Part shown: positions 41,951 to 50,311 of the stretch, one piece after another
How the letters are laid out: each line of letters opens with the position of its first letter
Position numbering within the stretch: position 1 is the first letter of the stretch
Assembly: GCF_014650435.1 (NCBI RefSeq)
Contig: NZ_BMUY01000018.1
Span: 62,001-126,000, forward strand
Length of the DNA: 64,000 nt
Source: Streptomyces tendae
GTDB lineage: Bacteria > Actinomycetota > Actinomycetes > Streptomycetales > Streptomycetaceae
Direction: 5' to 3'
Notes under the pieces: generated by a model
What the model was told of the DNA's origin: nothing
The model's database searches: none
Seen by the model: only the letters and a program-made list of their open reading frames with translations
Made by a program: the position numbers and the translations under genes

Positions 41951-43198
41951 ATGACGACAAGAACGACGGACACGGGGAAGACGGGACGCGGCACCTGGCC
42001 CCTGGCCCGGGTCCTGCGCGACCGCAACGCCGGCCTGTATCTCGCCGGGGTGGTGGTGTCCGGTTTCGGCAGCTCGGCGCTCGGCCTGGCGGCGGGCGTG
42101 TGGGTGAAGGACCTCACCGGCTCGGACGGCCTGGCGGCGCTGTGTCTGCTCGCGCTCTGGGCGCCGACCCTGGCCGGACCCGCGCTCGGCACGGTCGCCG
42201 ACCGGGTCCGCCGCAAACCGCTGCTGATCGCCGCGAACCTGCTGCCGGCCTGCCTCCTGCTCACCCTCTTGGCCCTCGACTCGCGGGGCGCCCTGTGGCT
42301 GCTGTTCGCGGTGCTGTTCCTGTACGGCGTGGCCGGTGTCGTCCAGGACGCGGCCGAGTCGGCGCTCGTGGCCGCCGCCGTCGATCCCGGCCTGCTCGGC
42401 GACTTCAACGGACTGCGCATGACCGCGGGCGAGGGCATGAAGCTGGTCGCGCCCCTCGCCGGTGCGGGGCTCTACGCGGCGTACGGCGGCCCGAGCGTGG
42501 CGGCCCTGGACGCGGCGACGTTCGTGCTGGCCACGGGGCTGTACGCGGCCCTGCGGGTGCGGGAGGCGCCCCCGGAGCCACCGACGGTGAACTGGCGGCG
42601 CCGGACGGCGGAGGGCGCCCGGTACCTCTGGGGGCACCCGGGGCTGCGCCCGCTGGTCCTCGCGGGCGGGGTGACGATGCTGTGCGCGGGCGTCGGCGGC
42701 GCCACGCTGTACGCCGTCGTCGACAACCTGGGCCGCTCCCCCGCCTACGCCGGTGTCCTGTACGCCGTCCAGGGTGCCGGTTCGGTGGCGGTCGGGATCC
42801 TGTCCGGCCCCGCCCTGCGCCGCCTGGGCCCACGCCGGTTCGGGGCGGCCGGGATCGCGCTGTTCGCGGTGGCGTTGGCGCTGCGGGCGGTCCCGTCCGA
42901 CGCGGTCGTGTGGGCGGCCGGCGCGGCGGTCGGCATGGGCCTGCCGACGGTTCTGATCGCCGCGTCGACCGCCGTGCAGCGCGAGACGCCGGGGCCGCTG
43001 CTGGGGCGGGTCTCGGCGACGGCCAACTCCCTGGTCTTCGCCCCGAACGTACTCGGCCTGGCCGCGGGCGCGGCCCTGGTGGAGACGGTCGACCTGTGGC
43101 TGCTGCTGCCGGCCGTGGGCGCGGTGCTGCTGGGGACGGCGGCGGCACTGGCGCCCGTACGGAGGCCGACCGACCGGCGCACGCCGTCACCCGCGTAG
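41951..43198 (+). CDS. MFS transporter
   Basis: A 415-residue transporter with about twelve predicted helices. The loop 2-3 motif is GTVADRVRRKPLLIA, and helix 5 has GEGMKLVAPLAGAG. The pattern matches the MFS_3/enterobactin-exporter-like group found widely as putative drug or siderophore efflux pumps. Substrate unknown. Its end overlaps the end of the convergent VOC gene by 12 bp. Confidence 0.9.
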   Translation: MTTRTTDTGKTGRGTWPLARVLRDRNAGLYLAGVVVSGFGSSALGLAAGVWVKDLTGSDGLAALCLLALWAPTLAGPALGTVADRVRRKPLLIAANLLPACLLLTLLALDSRGALWLLFAVLFLYGVAGVVQDAAESALVAAAVDPGLLGDFNGLRMTAGEGMKLVAPLAGAGLYAAYGGPSVAALDAATFVLATGLYAALRVREAPPEPPTVNWRRRTAEGARYLWGHPGLRPLVLAGGVTMLCAGVGGATLYAVVDNLGRSPAYAGVLYAVQGAGSVAVGILSGPALRRLGPRRFGAAGIALFAVALALRAVPSDAVVWAAGAAVGMGLPTVLIAASTAVQRETPGPLLGRVSATANSLVFAPNVLGLAAGAALVETVDLWLLLPAVGAVLLGTAAALAPVRRPTDRRTPSPA

Positions 43199-43579
43199 GG
43201 CCAGCCACTCCTGGAGTTCGACGATGTTTCCCTCCGGATCCACGAGGTGGGCGACCCGCATGCGGTCCGTCATGGGGGCCGGAGCACGCAGGAGCCCGGC
43301 TCCCCGCGCGGTGACCTCCTCGCAGTAGCGGTCCAGGTCGTCGACCCGCAGGACGACGAGCGACCGGTGGCCGGCCGGCTCGGCGGCGAGTTCGCCCAGC
43401 ACCTGGGCCAGCTGCGCGCGGTCCTGCAAGGCGATGCCCGCGGTGCCGCCGTCGGGGGTGAACTTCGCGTACGGGCCGTCCTCCGCCTCGAACTGCGGCT
43501 TCAGCCCCAGCACGTCCCGGTAGTAGCGGTAGCAGCCGGCGAAGTCCGTGACCAGCAGGCGGACCTGCGCGAGTTCCAT
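43187..43579 (-). CDS. VOC superfamily (glyoxalase-like) protein
   Basis: A 130-residue single-domain protein with paired beta-alpha-beta modules: MELAQVRLLVTDFAGCYRYY at the start and VAHLVDPEGNIVELQEWL at the end, the latter with the metal-site glutamate. ATG 43579 is chosen because AAGGGG lies 6 bases upstream. Substrate unknown; resistance or isomerase functions occur in the family. Confidence 0.85.
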   Translation of the reverse strand: MELAQVRLLVTDFAGCYRYYRDVLGLKPQFEAEDGPYAKFTPDGGTAGIALQDRAQLAQVLGELAAEPAGHRSLVVLRVDDLDRYCEEVTARGAGLLRAPAPMTDRMRVAHLVDPEGNIVELQEWLALRG

Positions 43580-43658
43580 GGGCATCCCCTTCGCAGAGCG
43601 CGACGAGGGCCCGCGGGGTCGGTCGGTGAGGACCGGCCAGGACGCCCTCGTCCACACC

Positions 43659-44831
43659 TTACGCGGCCGCCCCGAGCCCCGCCCGCACCGCCTCCAGATC
43701 CCCGTCCGACGCCAACCCCGCGTGGTACAGCCGCAGTTCCGTCGCGCCCAGGTCCCGCGCTCGGACGGCGTCCGCGGCGAGGGTGCGGGGGCTGCCGCCC
43801 ATGCCGGTGACCACCGTGAGGTTGGCGGCGAGGACGGCCCCGTCGACGGCCTGTTCGGCGAACGGCGTCAGCAGGCCGGCCCCGCCCGTGCAGGGCACGA
43901 TCACGCCGTCCGCGACGGACAGGACGTGCGCGGGGTCGACGCCCGCGTTGGCGCCGCAGTGGAAGGAGGCCGGGTCGGCGTGCAACAGGATCCGGAAGCC
44001 GTCGGGTGCGGCGGCGCGGACCGCCGCGACCGCCGCCTCCTGGAGGGTGCGGGCCCGGTCGTCCCGCCACGCGCGCGTGGCGTTCGCCGTCGCCTCGCCG
44101 AGGAGCTTCTCGACGCCCGCCCAGCCCCCGTCCGCCGGCTCCGTCCCCCGCCACACCGGCTCCAGCGCGGTGCGTACGCCGGCGGCCAGTTCGTCGGCGT
44201 CGAGGCCCCGGGTGCCGTAGCCCGCGCGGCAGTCGGGGCAGAAGCACAGCGACATGAGGTACTGCCCGGCGTCGCCGAGGGGCACCCCGCCGGTCTTGTC
44301 GTGGGCGTGCAGGTGGGCGAGGCCGTACCAGCCGAGGGACTCCAGTTCCGTGCCGCGCGCGCCGGGCCGCACCGCCGCCTCGGCGGCCAGGTCGGTGAGG
44401 TACGCGCGCGTGGCGGGCTGCGCGATGCACGGCGCCCAGGGGTAGCGGTCGCCGTAGGCGTTGAGGACGGAGGTGTGCGGGTGCTCCGCGCCCAGGCGGG
44501 AGTTGTGGGCGAGGACGACCCAGGTGTGCACGTCGAGGCCCGCGTCCGCGAGGGCGGCGGCGGCCTCGCCGTACGCGTCGCCGGGGGCCCAGTCGCCGGA
44601 CTCGTACGGGCGGAGTGTGCGGCCCTGCCAGCGGGCGCTGTCCGGCGGGTAGAGGACGGCGGCGTGCTCGGCGGTGACGACGCGGTGGCGCGGATGGCGG
44701 GGGGTGAGGGCGCGGGTGGAGTGGTAGGCGGCGGCGAGGGTCACCTGCGCCACGCCGAGGTCCGCGATGCGCGCCGGGGCTTGCGGGTCGCCGTTGACGT
44801 CCCAGGGATAGACGAACGCGGACGCCTTCAC
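43659..44831 (-). CDS. Uncharacterised protein in the aldarate operon, possible TIM-barrel hydrolase
   Basis: A 390-residue cytoplasmic protein of no family I can name with confidence. It begins KASAFVYPWDVNGDP, has repeated beta/alpha units (ARIADLGVAQVTLAAAYHS, ESLGWYGLAHLHAHDKTGG, FRILLHADPASFHCGANAG) and a cysteine pair in SLCFCPDCRAGYGTRG. The pattern suggests a glycosidase-like barrel. GTG 44831 overlaps the kdgD stop (GTGA), so it is co-transcribed with kdgD and may act on a uronate or aldarate derivative (inference). Confidence 0.75.
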   Translation of the reverse strand: MKASAFVYPWDVNGDPQAPARIADLGVAQVTLAAAYHSTRALTPRHPRHRVVTAEHAAVLYPPDSARWQGRTLRPYESGDWAPGDAYGEAAAALADAGLDVHTWVVLAHNSRLGAEHPHTSVLNAYGDRYPWAPCIAQPATRAYLTDLAAEAAVRPGARGTELESLGWYGLAHLHAHDKTGGVPLGDAGQYLMSLCFCPDCRAGYGTRGLDADELAAGVRTALEPVWRGTEPADGGWAGVEKLLGEATANATRAWRDDRARTLQEAAVAAVRAAAPDGFRILLHADPASFHCGANAGVDPAHVLSVADGVIVPCTGGAGLLTPFAEQAVDGAVLAANLTVVTGMGGSPRTLAADAVRARDLGATELRLYHAGLASDGDLEAVRAGLGAAA

Positions 44832-45778
44832 CGGCCGACTCCTTCCGCGAGCAGCGCCTGGCCCCGCTCGATGATCTGCGCGAGCTGCTTCACGTGGTCC
44901 TCGGCCGGCTCCTGCAACGGCGTGCGTACCTCCCCCACGTCCAGGCCGCGCAGCCGTACGCCCGCCTTGACCAGGGCGACGGCGTATCCACGGCCCTGGG
45001 CGCGCAGTTCGACGAACGGCCGGTAGAAGCCGTCCAGCAGGCGGTGAACGGTGGTGTCGTCGCCCTCGCGCAGCGCCCGGTGGAAGGCGAGGGCGATCTC
45101 GGGGGCGAAGCAGAACACGGCGGACGAGTAGAGGGTGACGCCGAGCGCGCCGTAGGCGAGCTGGGTCTGTTCGGCGGTCGGGAGCCCGTTGAAGTACAGG
45201 AACTCCTCGCCGGGCAGCTCCGTGCGCACCGCGCTGACGGTCCGCTGCATGAGGTCGAGGTCGCCGAGCCCGTCCTTGAGGCCGACGATGCCGTCCGTGC
45301 GAGCCAGTTCGACGACGCTCGACGGGGTGAACACGGCGTTGTCGCGCTGGTAGACGATCACGGGCAGCGCGGTCGCGGCGGCCACCTCCCGGTAGTGCCG
45401 CACCAGTCCCTCCTGACCGGCGACCACCAGGTAGGGCGGCATGGCGAGCAACCCGTCGGCCCCGGCCTCCTCGGCGAGGCGGGCGTAGCGCACGGCCAGG
45501 GCGGTGCCGTAGCCCGCGCCCGCGAGGACGGGCACCCGGCCCGCGCTCTCCTCGACGGCCGCGCGGACGCAGGCCGCGAACTCCTCGGGGGTGAGGGCGT
45601 GGAACTCGCCGGTGCCGCAGCAGGCGAACACGGCGGCGGCACCGGCCTCGACCCCGCGGCGCACATGGGCGCGGTAGACGTCGAGGTCGAGTCCGCCGTC
45701 GGGACCGTACGCCGTGACGGGGAAGAACAGCGGTCCGCTGGGCACGGTGAGCCGGGCGGCGAGAGGGGCTGAGGTCAC
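44828..45778 (-). CDS. kdgD: 5-dehydro-4-deoxyglucarate dehydratase
   Basis: A 316-residue DHDPS-family enzyme. Motifs: FACCGTGEFHALTPEEF, tyrosine in LPVIVYQRDNAVFTP and Schiff-base lysine in DGIVGLKDGLGDLDL; FLYFNGLPTAEQTQLAY is distinctive for KdgD. It converts 5-dehydro-4-deoxy-D-glucarate to 2,5-dioxopentanoate with loss of CO2 and water. GTG 45778 follows GGGGAG. It is divergent from uronate dehydrogenase, sharing a symmetrical promoter region. Confidence 0.88.
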   Translation of the reverse strand: MTSAPLAARLTVPSGPLFFPVTAYGPDGGLDLDVYRAHVRRGVEAGAAAVFACCGTGEFHALTPEEFAACVRAAVEESAGRVPVLAGAGYGTALAVRYARLAEEAGADGLLAMPPYLVVAGQEGLVRHYREVAAATALPVIVYQRDNAVFTPSSVVELARTDGIVGLKDGLGDLDLMQRTVSAVRTELPGEEFLYFNGLPTAEQTQLAYGALGVTLYSSAVFCFAPEIALAFHRALREGDDTTVHRLLDGFYRPFVELRAQGRGYAVALVKAGVRLRGLDVGEVRTPLQEPAEDHVKQLAQIIERGQALLAEGVGR

Positions 45779-45863
45779 GGGCGCTCCCCATTCCGTGTGC
45801 GTGGTCGCATCACGACCGTCGTCGTCACACTTATGATCTGCGTCTATATTTCTGAACGCCACC

Positions 45864-45892
45864 ACGCTAAGCCGCCCGGCGAACACCGTCAA
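45864..45892 (-). promoter_or_regulatory. Promoter of the kdgD operon
   Basis: Minus strand TTGACG (45887-45892), 17-bp spacer, TAGCGT (45864-45869). The hexamers and spacing equal those of the divergent udh promoter. The leader to GTG 45778 would be about 80 nt. Confidence 0.7.
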
Positions 45893-45904
45893 GCAGGCAC
45901 CCTC

Positions 45905-45933
45905 TTGACGCGTGACCACCGGTTCCTTAGCGT
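45905..45933 (+). promoter_or_regulatory. Promoter of uronate dehydrogenase
   Basis: Plus strand TTGACG (45905-45910), 17-bp spacer, TAGCGT (45928-45933), a good HrdB-type promoter. The two -35 elements are only 12 bp apart and form an inverted repeat (CGTCAAG with CTTGACG). Confidence 0.7.
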
Positions 45934-46034
45934 GTCCACGCATATGAACACGAGGCACGCACTCGTACAACCGGCCACGGTCCACCGCCCGGCGTACGGG
46001 TGCCGCCGCTTCAGGAGACCTAGGAGTCCCGAGG

Positions 46035-46844
46035 ATGCCCGCTCCCCGCACCGTCCTGCTCACCGGCGCCGCCGGCGGCCTCGGCACCCTGATGCGGGAA
46101 CTGCTCCCCGGCCACGGCTACCGGCTGCGCCTGCTCGACCTGCGTCCGATCGAGGGCGAGCCGGACGCGATCGTCGCCGACCTCGCCGACCGGGACGCCC
46201 TGCGCGAGGCGGTCCGGGGCGTCGACGCGATCATCCACCTCGCGGGCATCTCCCTGGAAGCCTCTTTCGACAAGATCCTCGCGGCGAACATCGAGGGCAC
46301 GTACAACCTGTACGAGGCCGCCCGCGAGGAGGGCGTCCGCCGCATCGTCTTCGCCTCCTCCAACCACGCCGTCGGCTACACCCCGCGCCCCCAGGGAGAC
46401 GACCCCCTCATCCCCGTCGAGACGCCGCGCCGCCCGGACACCTTCTACGGCCTGTCCAAGTGCTTCGGCGAGGACCTCGCACAGCTCTACTGGGACAGGC
46501 ACGGCATCGAGACCGTCTCCGTCCGTATCGGCTCCTGCTTCCCCGAGCCGACCAGCGTGCGCATGCTCTCGGTCTGGATGAGCCCCGCGGACGGCGCCCG
46601 CCTCTTCCACGCCGCGCTCACCGCCGAGGACGTCGGGCACACCGTCGTCCACGGCTCCTCCGCCAACACCCGCCTGTGGTGGGACCTCACCTCCGCGCGG
46701 GCGCTGGGTTACGAACCGCAGGACGACTCCGAGCCGTACGCCGCCAAGCTCGTCGCCGAGCAGGGTGAACTCGACCCGGGCGACCCGGCACACGCGCGTC
46801 TCGGGGGCCACTTCGTGACCGACCCCCCGATCTGGCCGTACTGA
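46035..46844 (+). CDS. udh: Uronate dehydrogenase (NAD-dependent, extended SDR)
   Basis: A 269-residue short-chain dehydrogenase. The NAD motif is LLTGAAGGLGTLM, with DAIIHLAGIS, the serine region VFASSNHAVGYTPRP and the catalytic YGLSK near residue 137. The ASSNHAVG segment and overall length match uronate dehydrogenases, which oxidise D-galacturonate and D-glucuronate to aldarolactones. Placement opposite kdgD and near pectin-degrading enzymes supports this. A terminator follows at 46874. Confidence 0.87.
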   Translation: MPAPRTVLLTGAAGGLGTLMRELLPGHGYRLRLLDLRPIEGEPDAIVADLADRDALREAVRGVDAIIHLAGISLEASFDKILAANIEGTYNLYEAAREEGVRRIVFASSNHAVGYTPRPQGDDPLIPVETPRRPDTFYGLSKCFGEDLAQLYWDRHGIETVSVRIGSCFPEPTSVRMLSVWMSPADGARLFHAALTAEDVGHTVVHGSSANTRLWWDLTSARALGYEPQDDSEPYAAKLVAEQGELDPGDPAHARLGGHFVTDPPIWPY

Positions 46845-46873
46845 CCGGAAGACGACCCCACAGCACCCGCGGA

Positions 46874-46908
46874 GAAGCGGACGGGCACCGAACGGGCCCG
46901 TCCGCTTC
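46874..46908 (+). terminator. Hairpin after udh
   Basis: A perfect 12-bp stem (GAAGCGGACGGG with CCCGTCCGCTTC, 11-nt loop), 29 bp after the udh stop. Confidence 0.8.
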
Positions 46909-47127
46909 CTCATGCGGGCATCCGCGCTGCCCGTTCCCACCCCGCCCCGCGCTGCGCCCCAGGTCCGAGACGGGCACCCGACACCGCAAACGGGCACACC
47001 CGGGCAGTATCGGGTCCGCAACAGACCTGGTCAGTGCCGCACGACCGCTGTAGAACTTCCCCCAAGGGCCACACGGGCCCGAACGGGCAACCACACGGCG
47101 ACGAGGCGGTGAGGGCAGGTGTTCGGC
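46909..47127. promoter_or_regulatory. Leader/promoter region of the DeoR regulator with repeated ACGGGCA motifs
   Basis: No gene is seen. ACGGGCA occurs at least three times (near 46973, 46998 and 47083, the first as ACGGGCACCC). They could be DeoR-type operator half sites; no confident promoter hexamers were found. Confidence 0.35.
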
Positions 47128-47904
47128 ATGAGCACGGGTACAAGGACGACGGAAGAACGCCGGCACGAGATCGTGCGGGTCGCCCGCGCCACCGGCTCGG
47201 TCGACGTCACCGCGCTCGCCGCCGAACTGGGCGTCGCCAAGGAGACCGTACGACGGGACCTGCGCGCCCTGGAGGACCACGGCCTGGTCCGCCGCACCCA
47301 CGGCGGCGCCTACCCGGTGGAGAGCGCCGGGTTCGAGACCACGCTCGCCTTCCGCGCCACCAGCCACGTGCCCGAGAAGCGCCGGATCGCCTCCGCCGCC
47401 GTCGAACTGCTCGGTGACGCCGAGACGGTCTTCGTCGACGAGGGCTTCACCCCGCAGCTCATCGCCGAGGCACTCCCCCGGGACCGGCCGCTGACCGTGG
47501 TCACCGCCTCCCTGCCGGTGGCGGGCGCGCTGGCCGAGGCCGGCGACACCTCCGTCCTGCTGCTCGGCGGCCGGGTCCGCTCGGGCACCCTGGCCACCGT
47601 CGACCACTGGACCACGAAGATGCTGGCCGGCTTCGTCATCGACCTGGCGTACATCGGCGCCAACGGCATCTCCCGCGAGCACGGTCTCACCACCCCCGAC
47701 CCCGCGGTCAGCGAGGTCAAGGCGCAGGCCATCCGGGCCGCCCGCCGCACGGTGTTCGCCGGCGCGCACACCAAGTTCGGGGCGGTGAGCTTCTGCCGGT
47801 TCGCCGAGGTCGGCGCCCTGGAGGCCATCGTCACCAGCACGCTGCTGCCCTCGGCCGAGGCCCACCGCTACGCACTGCTCGGTCCCCAGGTCATCCGCGT
47901 CTGA
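47128..47904 (+). CDS. DeoR/GlpR family transcriptional regulator
   Basis: A 258-residue repressor-type regulator. The DeoR helix-turn-helix is VTALAAELGVAKETVRRDL, followed by the signature LVRRTHGGAY. The DeoR effector domain has VFVDEGFTPQLIAEAL, ending AHTKFGAVSFCRFA. Family members bind sugar phosphates. It precedes a sugar/polyol ABC operon by 95 bp and probably controls it. ATG 47128 is used; GTG 47119 adds three residues. Confidence 0.9.
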   Translation: MSTGTRTTEERRHEIVRVARATGSVDVTALAAELGVAKETVRRDLRALEDHGLVRRTHGGAYPVESAGFETTLAFRATSHVPEKRRIASAAVELLGDAETVFVDEGFTPQLIAEALPRDRPLTVVTASLPVAGALAEAGDTSVLLLGGRVRSGTLATVDHWTTKMLAGFVIDLAYIGANGISREHGLTTPDPAVSEVKAQAIRAARRTVFAGAHTKFGAVSFCRFAEVGALEAIVTSTLLPSAEAHRYALLGPQVIRV

Positions 47905-47999
47905 AAACCCCTCACCTCACCCCGGTCCCCGCACAGCACACCCACACCTTCCACTGTCCCTTACCTCCCTATACCTCCCCATACGTTCAGGAGCGATCC

Positions 48000-49370
48000 A
48001 TGCGAACCCAGAGCCGACGGAGGCCGCGAGCCACACTCGCCATGGCCGCCGCAGGGACGCTGCTCGCCCCGCTGCTCACCGGCTGCTGGGTCGGGGCGGG
48101 CGGCGCCGGATCCGGCGGCAACGCCATCAACGTCCTCATGGTCAACAACCCGCAGATGGTCGAGCTGCAGAAGCTCACCGCCGACCACTTCACCAAAGAG
48201 ACCGGCATCAAGGTGAACTTCACCGTCCTGCCGGAGAACGACGTCCGCGACAAGATCAGCCAGGACTTCGCCAACCAGGCCGGCCAGTACGACGCCGCCA
48301 CCCTCTCCAACTACGAGATACCGATCTACGCCCGCAACGACTGGCTGCACGAGATGGACTCCTACGTCGCCAAGGACCCCGCCTACGACGAGCAGGACAT
48401 CCTCGGCCCGATGCGCGAGTCCCTCACCGCCGAGGACGGCAAGCTCTACGGCCAGCCCTTCTACGGCGAGTCCTCCTTCCTGATGTACCGCAAGGACCTG
48501 TTCGCCAAGGCGGGCCTGACCATGCCCGAGCACCCCACCTGGACCCAGGTGGCCGAGTTCGCCGAGAAGCTCGACGGGTCCGAGCCGGGCATGAAGGGCA
48601 TCTGCCTGCGCGGACTGCCCGGCTGGGGCGAGCTGATGGCACCGCTGACGACGGTCGTGAACACCTTCGGCGGCACCTGGTTCGACCAGGACTGGCAGGC
48701 CCGGCTCGACTCCCCCGAGTGGGAGAAGGCGACGAAGTTCTATGTCGACCTGGTCCGCGAGCACGGCGAGTCCGGCGCCGCCCAGTCCGGCTTCGCCGAG
48801 TGCCTGAACAACATGACGCAGGGCAAGGTCGCCATGTGGTACGACGCCACCTCCGCGGCCGGCTCCCTGGACGCCGCCAAGTCCCCCGTCAAGGGCAAGG
48901 TCGGCTACGCGCCCGCCCCGGTGGAGAAGACGGACTCCTCCGGCTGGCTCTACACCTGGGCTTGGGGCATCCAGAAGGCCTCGCGCAACGCCGACAAGGC
49001 CTGGAAGTTCGTCTCCTGGGCGTCCAGCAAGGAGTACGAGCAGCTGGTCGGCGACGAGATCGGCTGGTCCAACGTCCCGGCCGGCAAGCGCGCCTCGACG
49101 TACGAGAACCCGGCCTACGTCAAGGAGGCCGCCGCCTTCCAGGAGATGACCAGGAAGGCCATCGAGGGCGCCAAGCCCAAGGACCCCGGCGTGCAGCCGC
49201 GGCCCGCGCCCGGCATCCAGTTCGTCGGCATCCCCGAGTTCACCGACCTCGGTACCAAGGTCTCGCAGGAGATCAGCGCGGCCATCGCCGGACGCCAGTC
49301 CGTCGAGGAGGCCCTGAAGAAGTCCCAGCAGCTCGCCGAGCAGATCTCCGAGGAGTACGAGGGACGATGA
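48000..49370 (+). CDS. Sugar/polyol ABC transporter substrate-binding lipoprotein
   Basis: A 456-residue solute-binding protein with lipobox LLTGC near residue 29. The mature sequence starts with ligand domain INVLMVNNPQMVELQKLTADH; LPENDVRDKISQDFANQAG and YGQPFYGESSFLMYRKDLF are conserved in polyol (sorbitol/mannitol) binding proteins. The downstream zinc dehydrogenase also points to a polyol. ATG 48000 follows CAGGAGCG. Confidence 0.91.
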   Translation: MRTQSRRRPRATLAMAAAGTLLAPLLTGCWVGAGGAGSGGNAINVLMVNNPQMVELQKLTADHFTKETGIKVNFTVLPENDVRDKISQDFANQAGQYDAATLSNYEIPIYARNDWLHEMDSYVAKDPAYDEQDILGPMRESLTAEDGKLYGQPFYGESSFLMYRKDLFAKAGLTMPEHPTWTQVAEFAEKLDGSEPGMKGICLRGLPGWGELMAPLTTVVNTFGGTWFDQDWQARLDSPEWEKATKFYVDLVREHGESGAAQSGFAECLNNMTQGKVAMWYDATSAAGSLDAAKSPVKGKVGYAPAPVEKTDSSGWLYTWAWGIQKASRNADKAWKFVSWASSKEYEQLVGDEIGWSNVPAGKRASTYENPAYVKEAAAFQEMTRKAIEGAKPKDPGVQPRPAPGIQFVGIPEFTDLGTKVSQEISAAIAGRQSVEEALKKSQQLAEQISEEYEGR

Positions 49371-50311
49371 CCGCCACGACCACGGCCCCCTCGGCCGCAC
49401 CCGAGAACACCCGCCCCACCGTCCGCCCGCCGTCCAACCGGCTGCGCGCCTGGGCCACCCGCGCCCCGCTCCTGCCCGCCCTGATCTTCATGATCGTGGT
49501 CACCCAGCTGCCCTTCGTGGCGACCCTGGTGATCTCCTTCTTCGACTGGAACGCCCTCTACCCGGACGCCCGCAGCTTCGCCGGCTTCGCCAACTACGGC
49601 GACGTCCTCAGCGACCCGGCCCTGCGCAAGTCGGTGTGGACGACGATCCTGCTCACCGTGGCGGTCGTCCTGGTCAGCCTGGTCCTCGGCCTGGCCCTCG
49701 CCCTGCTCCTCGACCGGAGGTTCAAGGGCCGCGGCGTGGTCCGCACCCTCCTGATCGCCCCGTTCCTGGTGGTCCCGGTGGCGGCCGCCCTGCTGTGGAA
49801 GCACGTCCTCTACAACCCCGAGTACGGCCTGCTCAACGGCCTGCTGCACTACGTCGGCGGACCCCAGCCGGACTGGATCTCGAACACCCCGCTGCTCGCG
49901 GTCGAGGCATCGCTGGTGTGGCAGTGGACGCCGTTCATGATGCTCATCCTGCTGGCCGGACTGCAGAGCCGGGACCAGCAGCAGATCGAGGCCGCCCGGG
50001 TGGACGGCGCGGGCGACTGGCAGATCTTCGTCCACCTCACTCTGCCCCACCTGCGCCGCTACCTCGAACTCGGCGCCCTGCTCGGCTCGATCTACATCGT
50101 CCAGAACTTCGACGCCGTCTTCACGATCACGTCCGGCGGCCTGGGCACGGCCAACCTGCCCTACACCGTCTACCAGAGCTTCTACCAGGCCCACGAGAAC
50201 GGCCTCGCCTCGGCCGCGGGCGTCCTGGTCGTCATCGGCTCGATCATCATCGCCACCTTCGCGCTGCGCGTGGTGTCGTCCCTGTTCCGCGAGGAGGTCG
50301 GCCGCGCATGA
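49367..50311 (+). CDS. Polyol/sugar ABC transporter permease (MalF-like)
   Basis: A 314-residue permease with six helices and the EAA loop QIEAARVDGAGDWQIFVHLT. The start overlaps the binding-protein stop by four bases. The N-terminal 30 residues are Pro/Thr/Ala-rich and cytoplasmic. It pairs with the next permease; again no ATPase gene is present. Confidence 0.92.
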   Translation: MTATTTAPSAAPENTRPTVRPPSNRLRAWATRAPLLPALIFMIVVTQLPFVATLVISFFDWNALYPDARSFAGFANYGDVLSDPALRKSVWTTILLTVAVVLVSLVLGLALALLLDRRFKGRGVVRTLLIAPFLVVPVAAALLWKHVLYNPEYGLLNGLLHYVGGPQPDWISNTPLLAVEASLVWQWTPFMMLILLAGLQSRDQQQIEAARVDGAGDWQIFVHLTLPHLRRYLELGALLGSIYIVQNFDAVFTITSGGLGTANLPYTVYQSFYQAHENGLASAAGVLVVIGSIIIATFALRVVSSLFREEVGRA

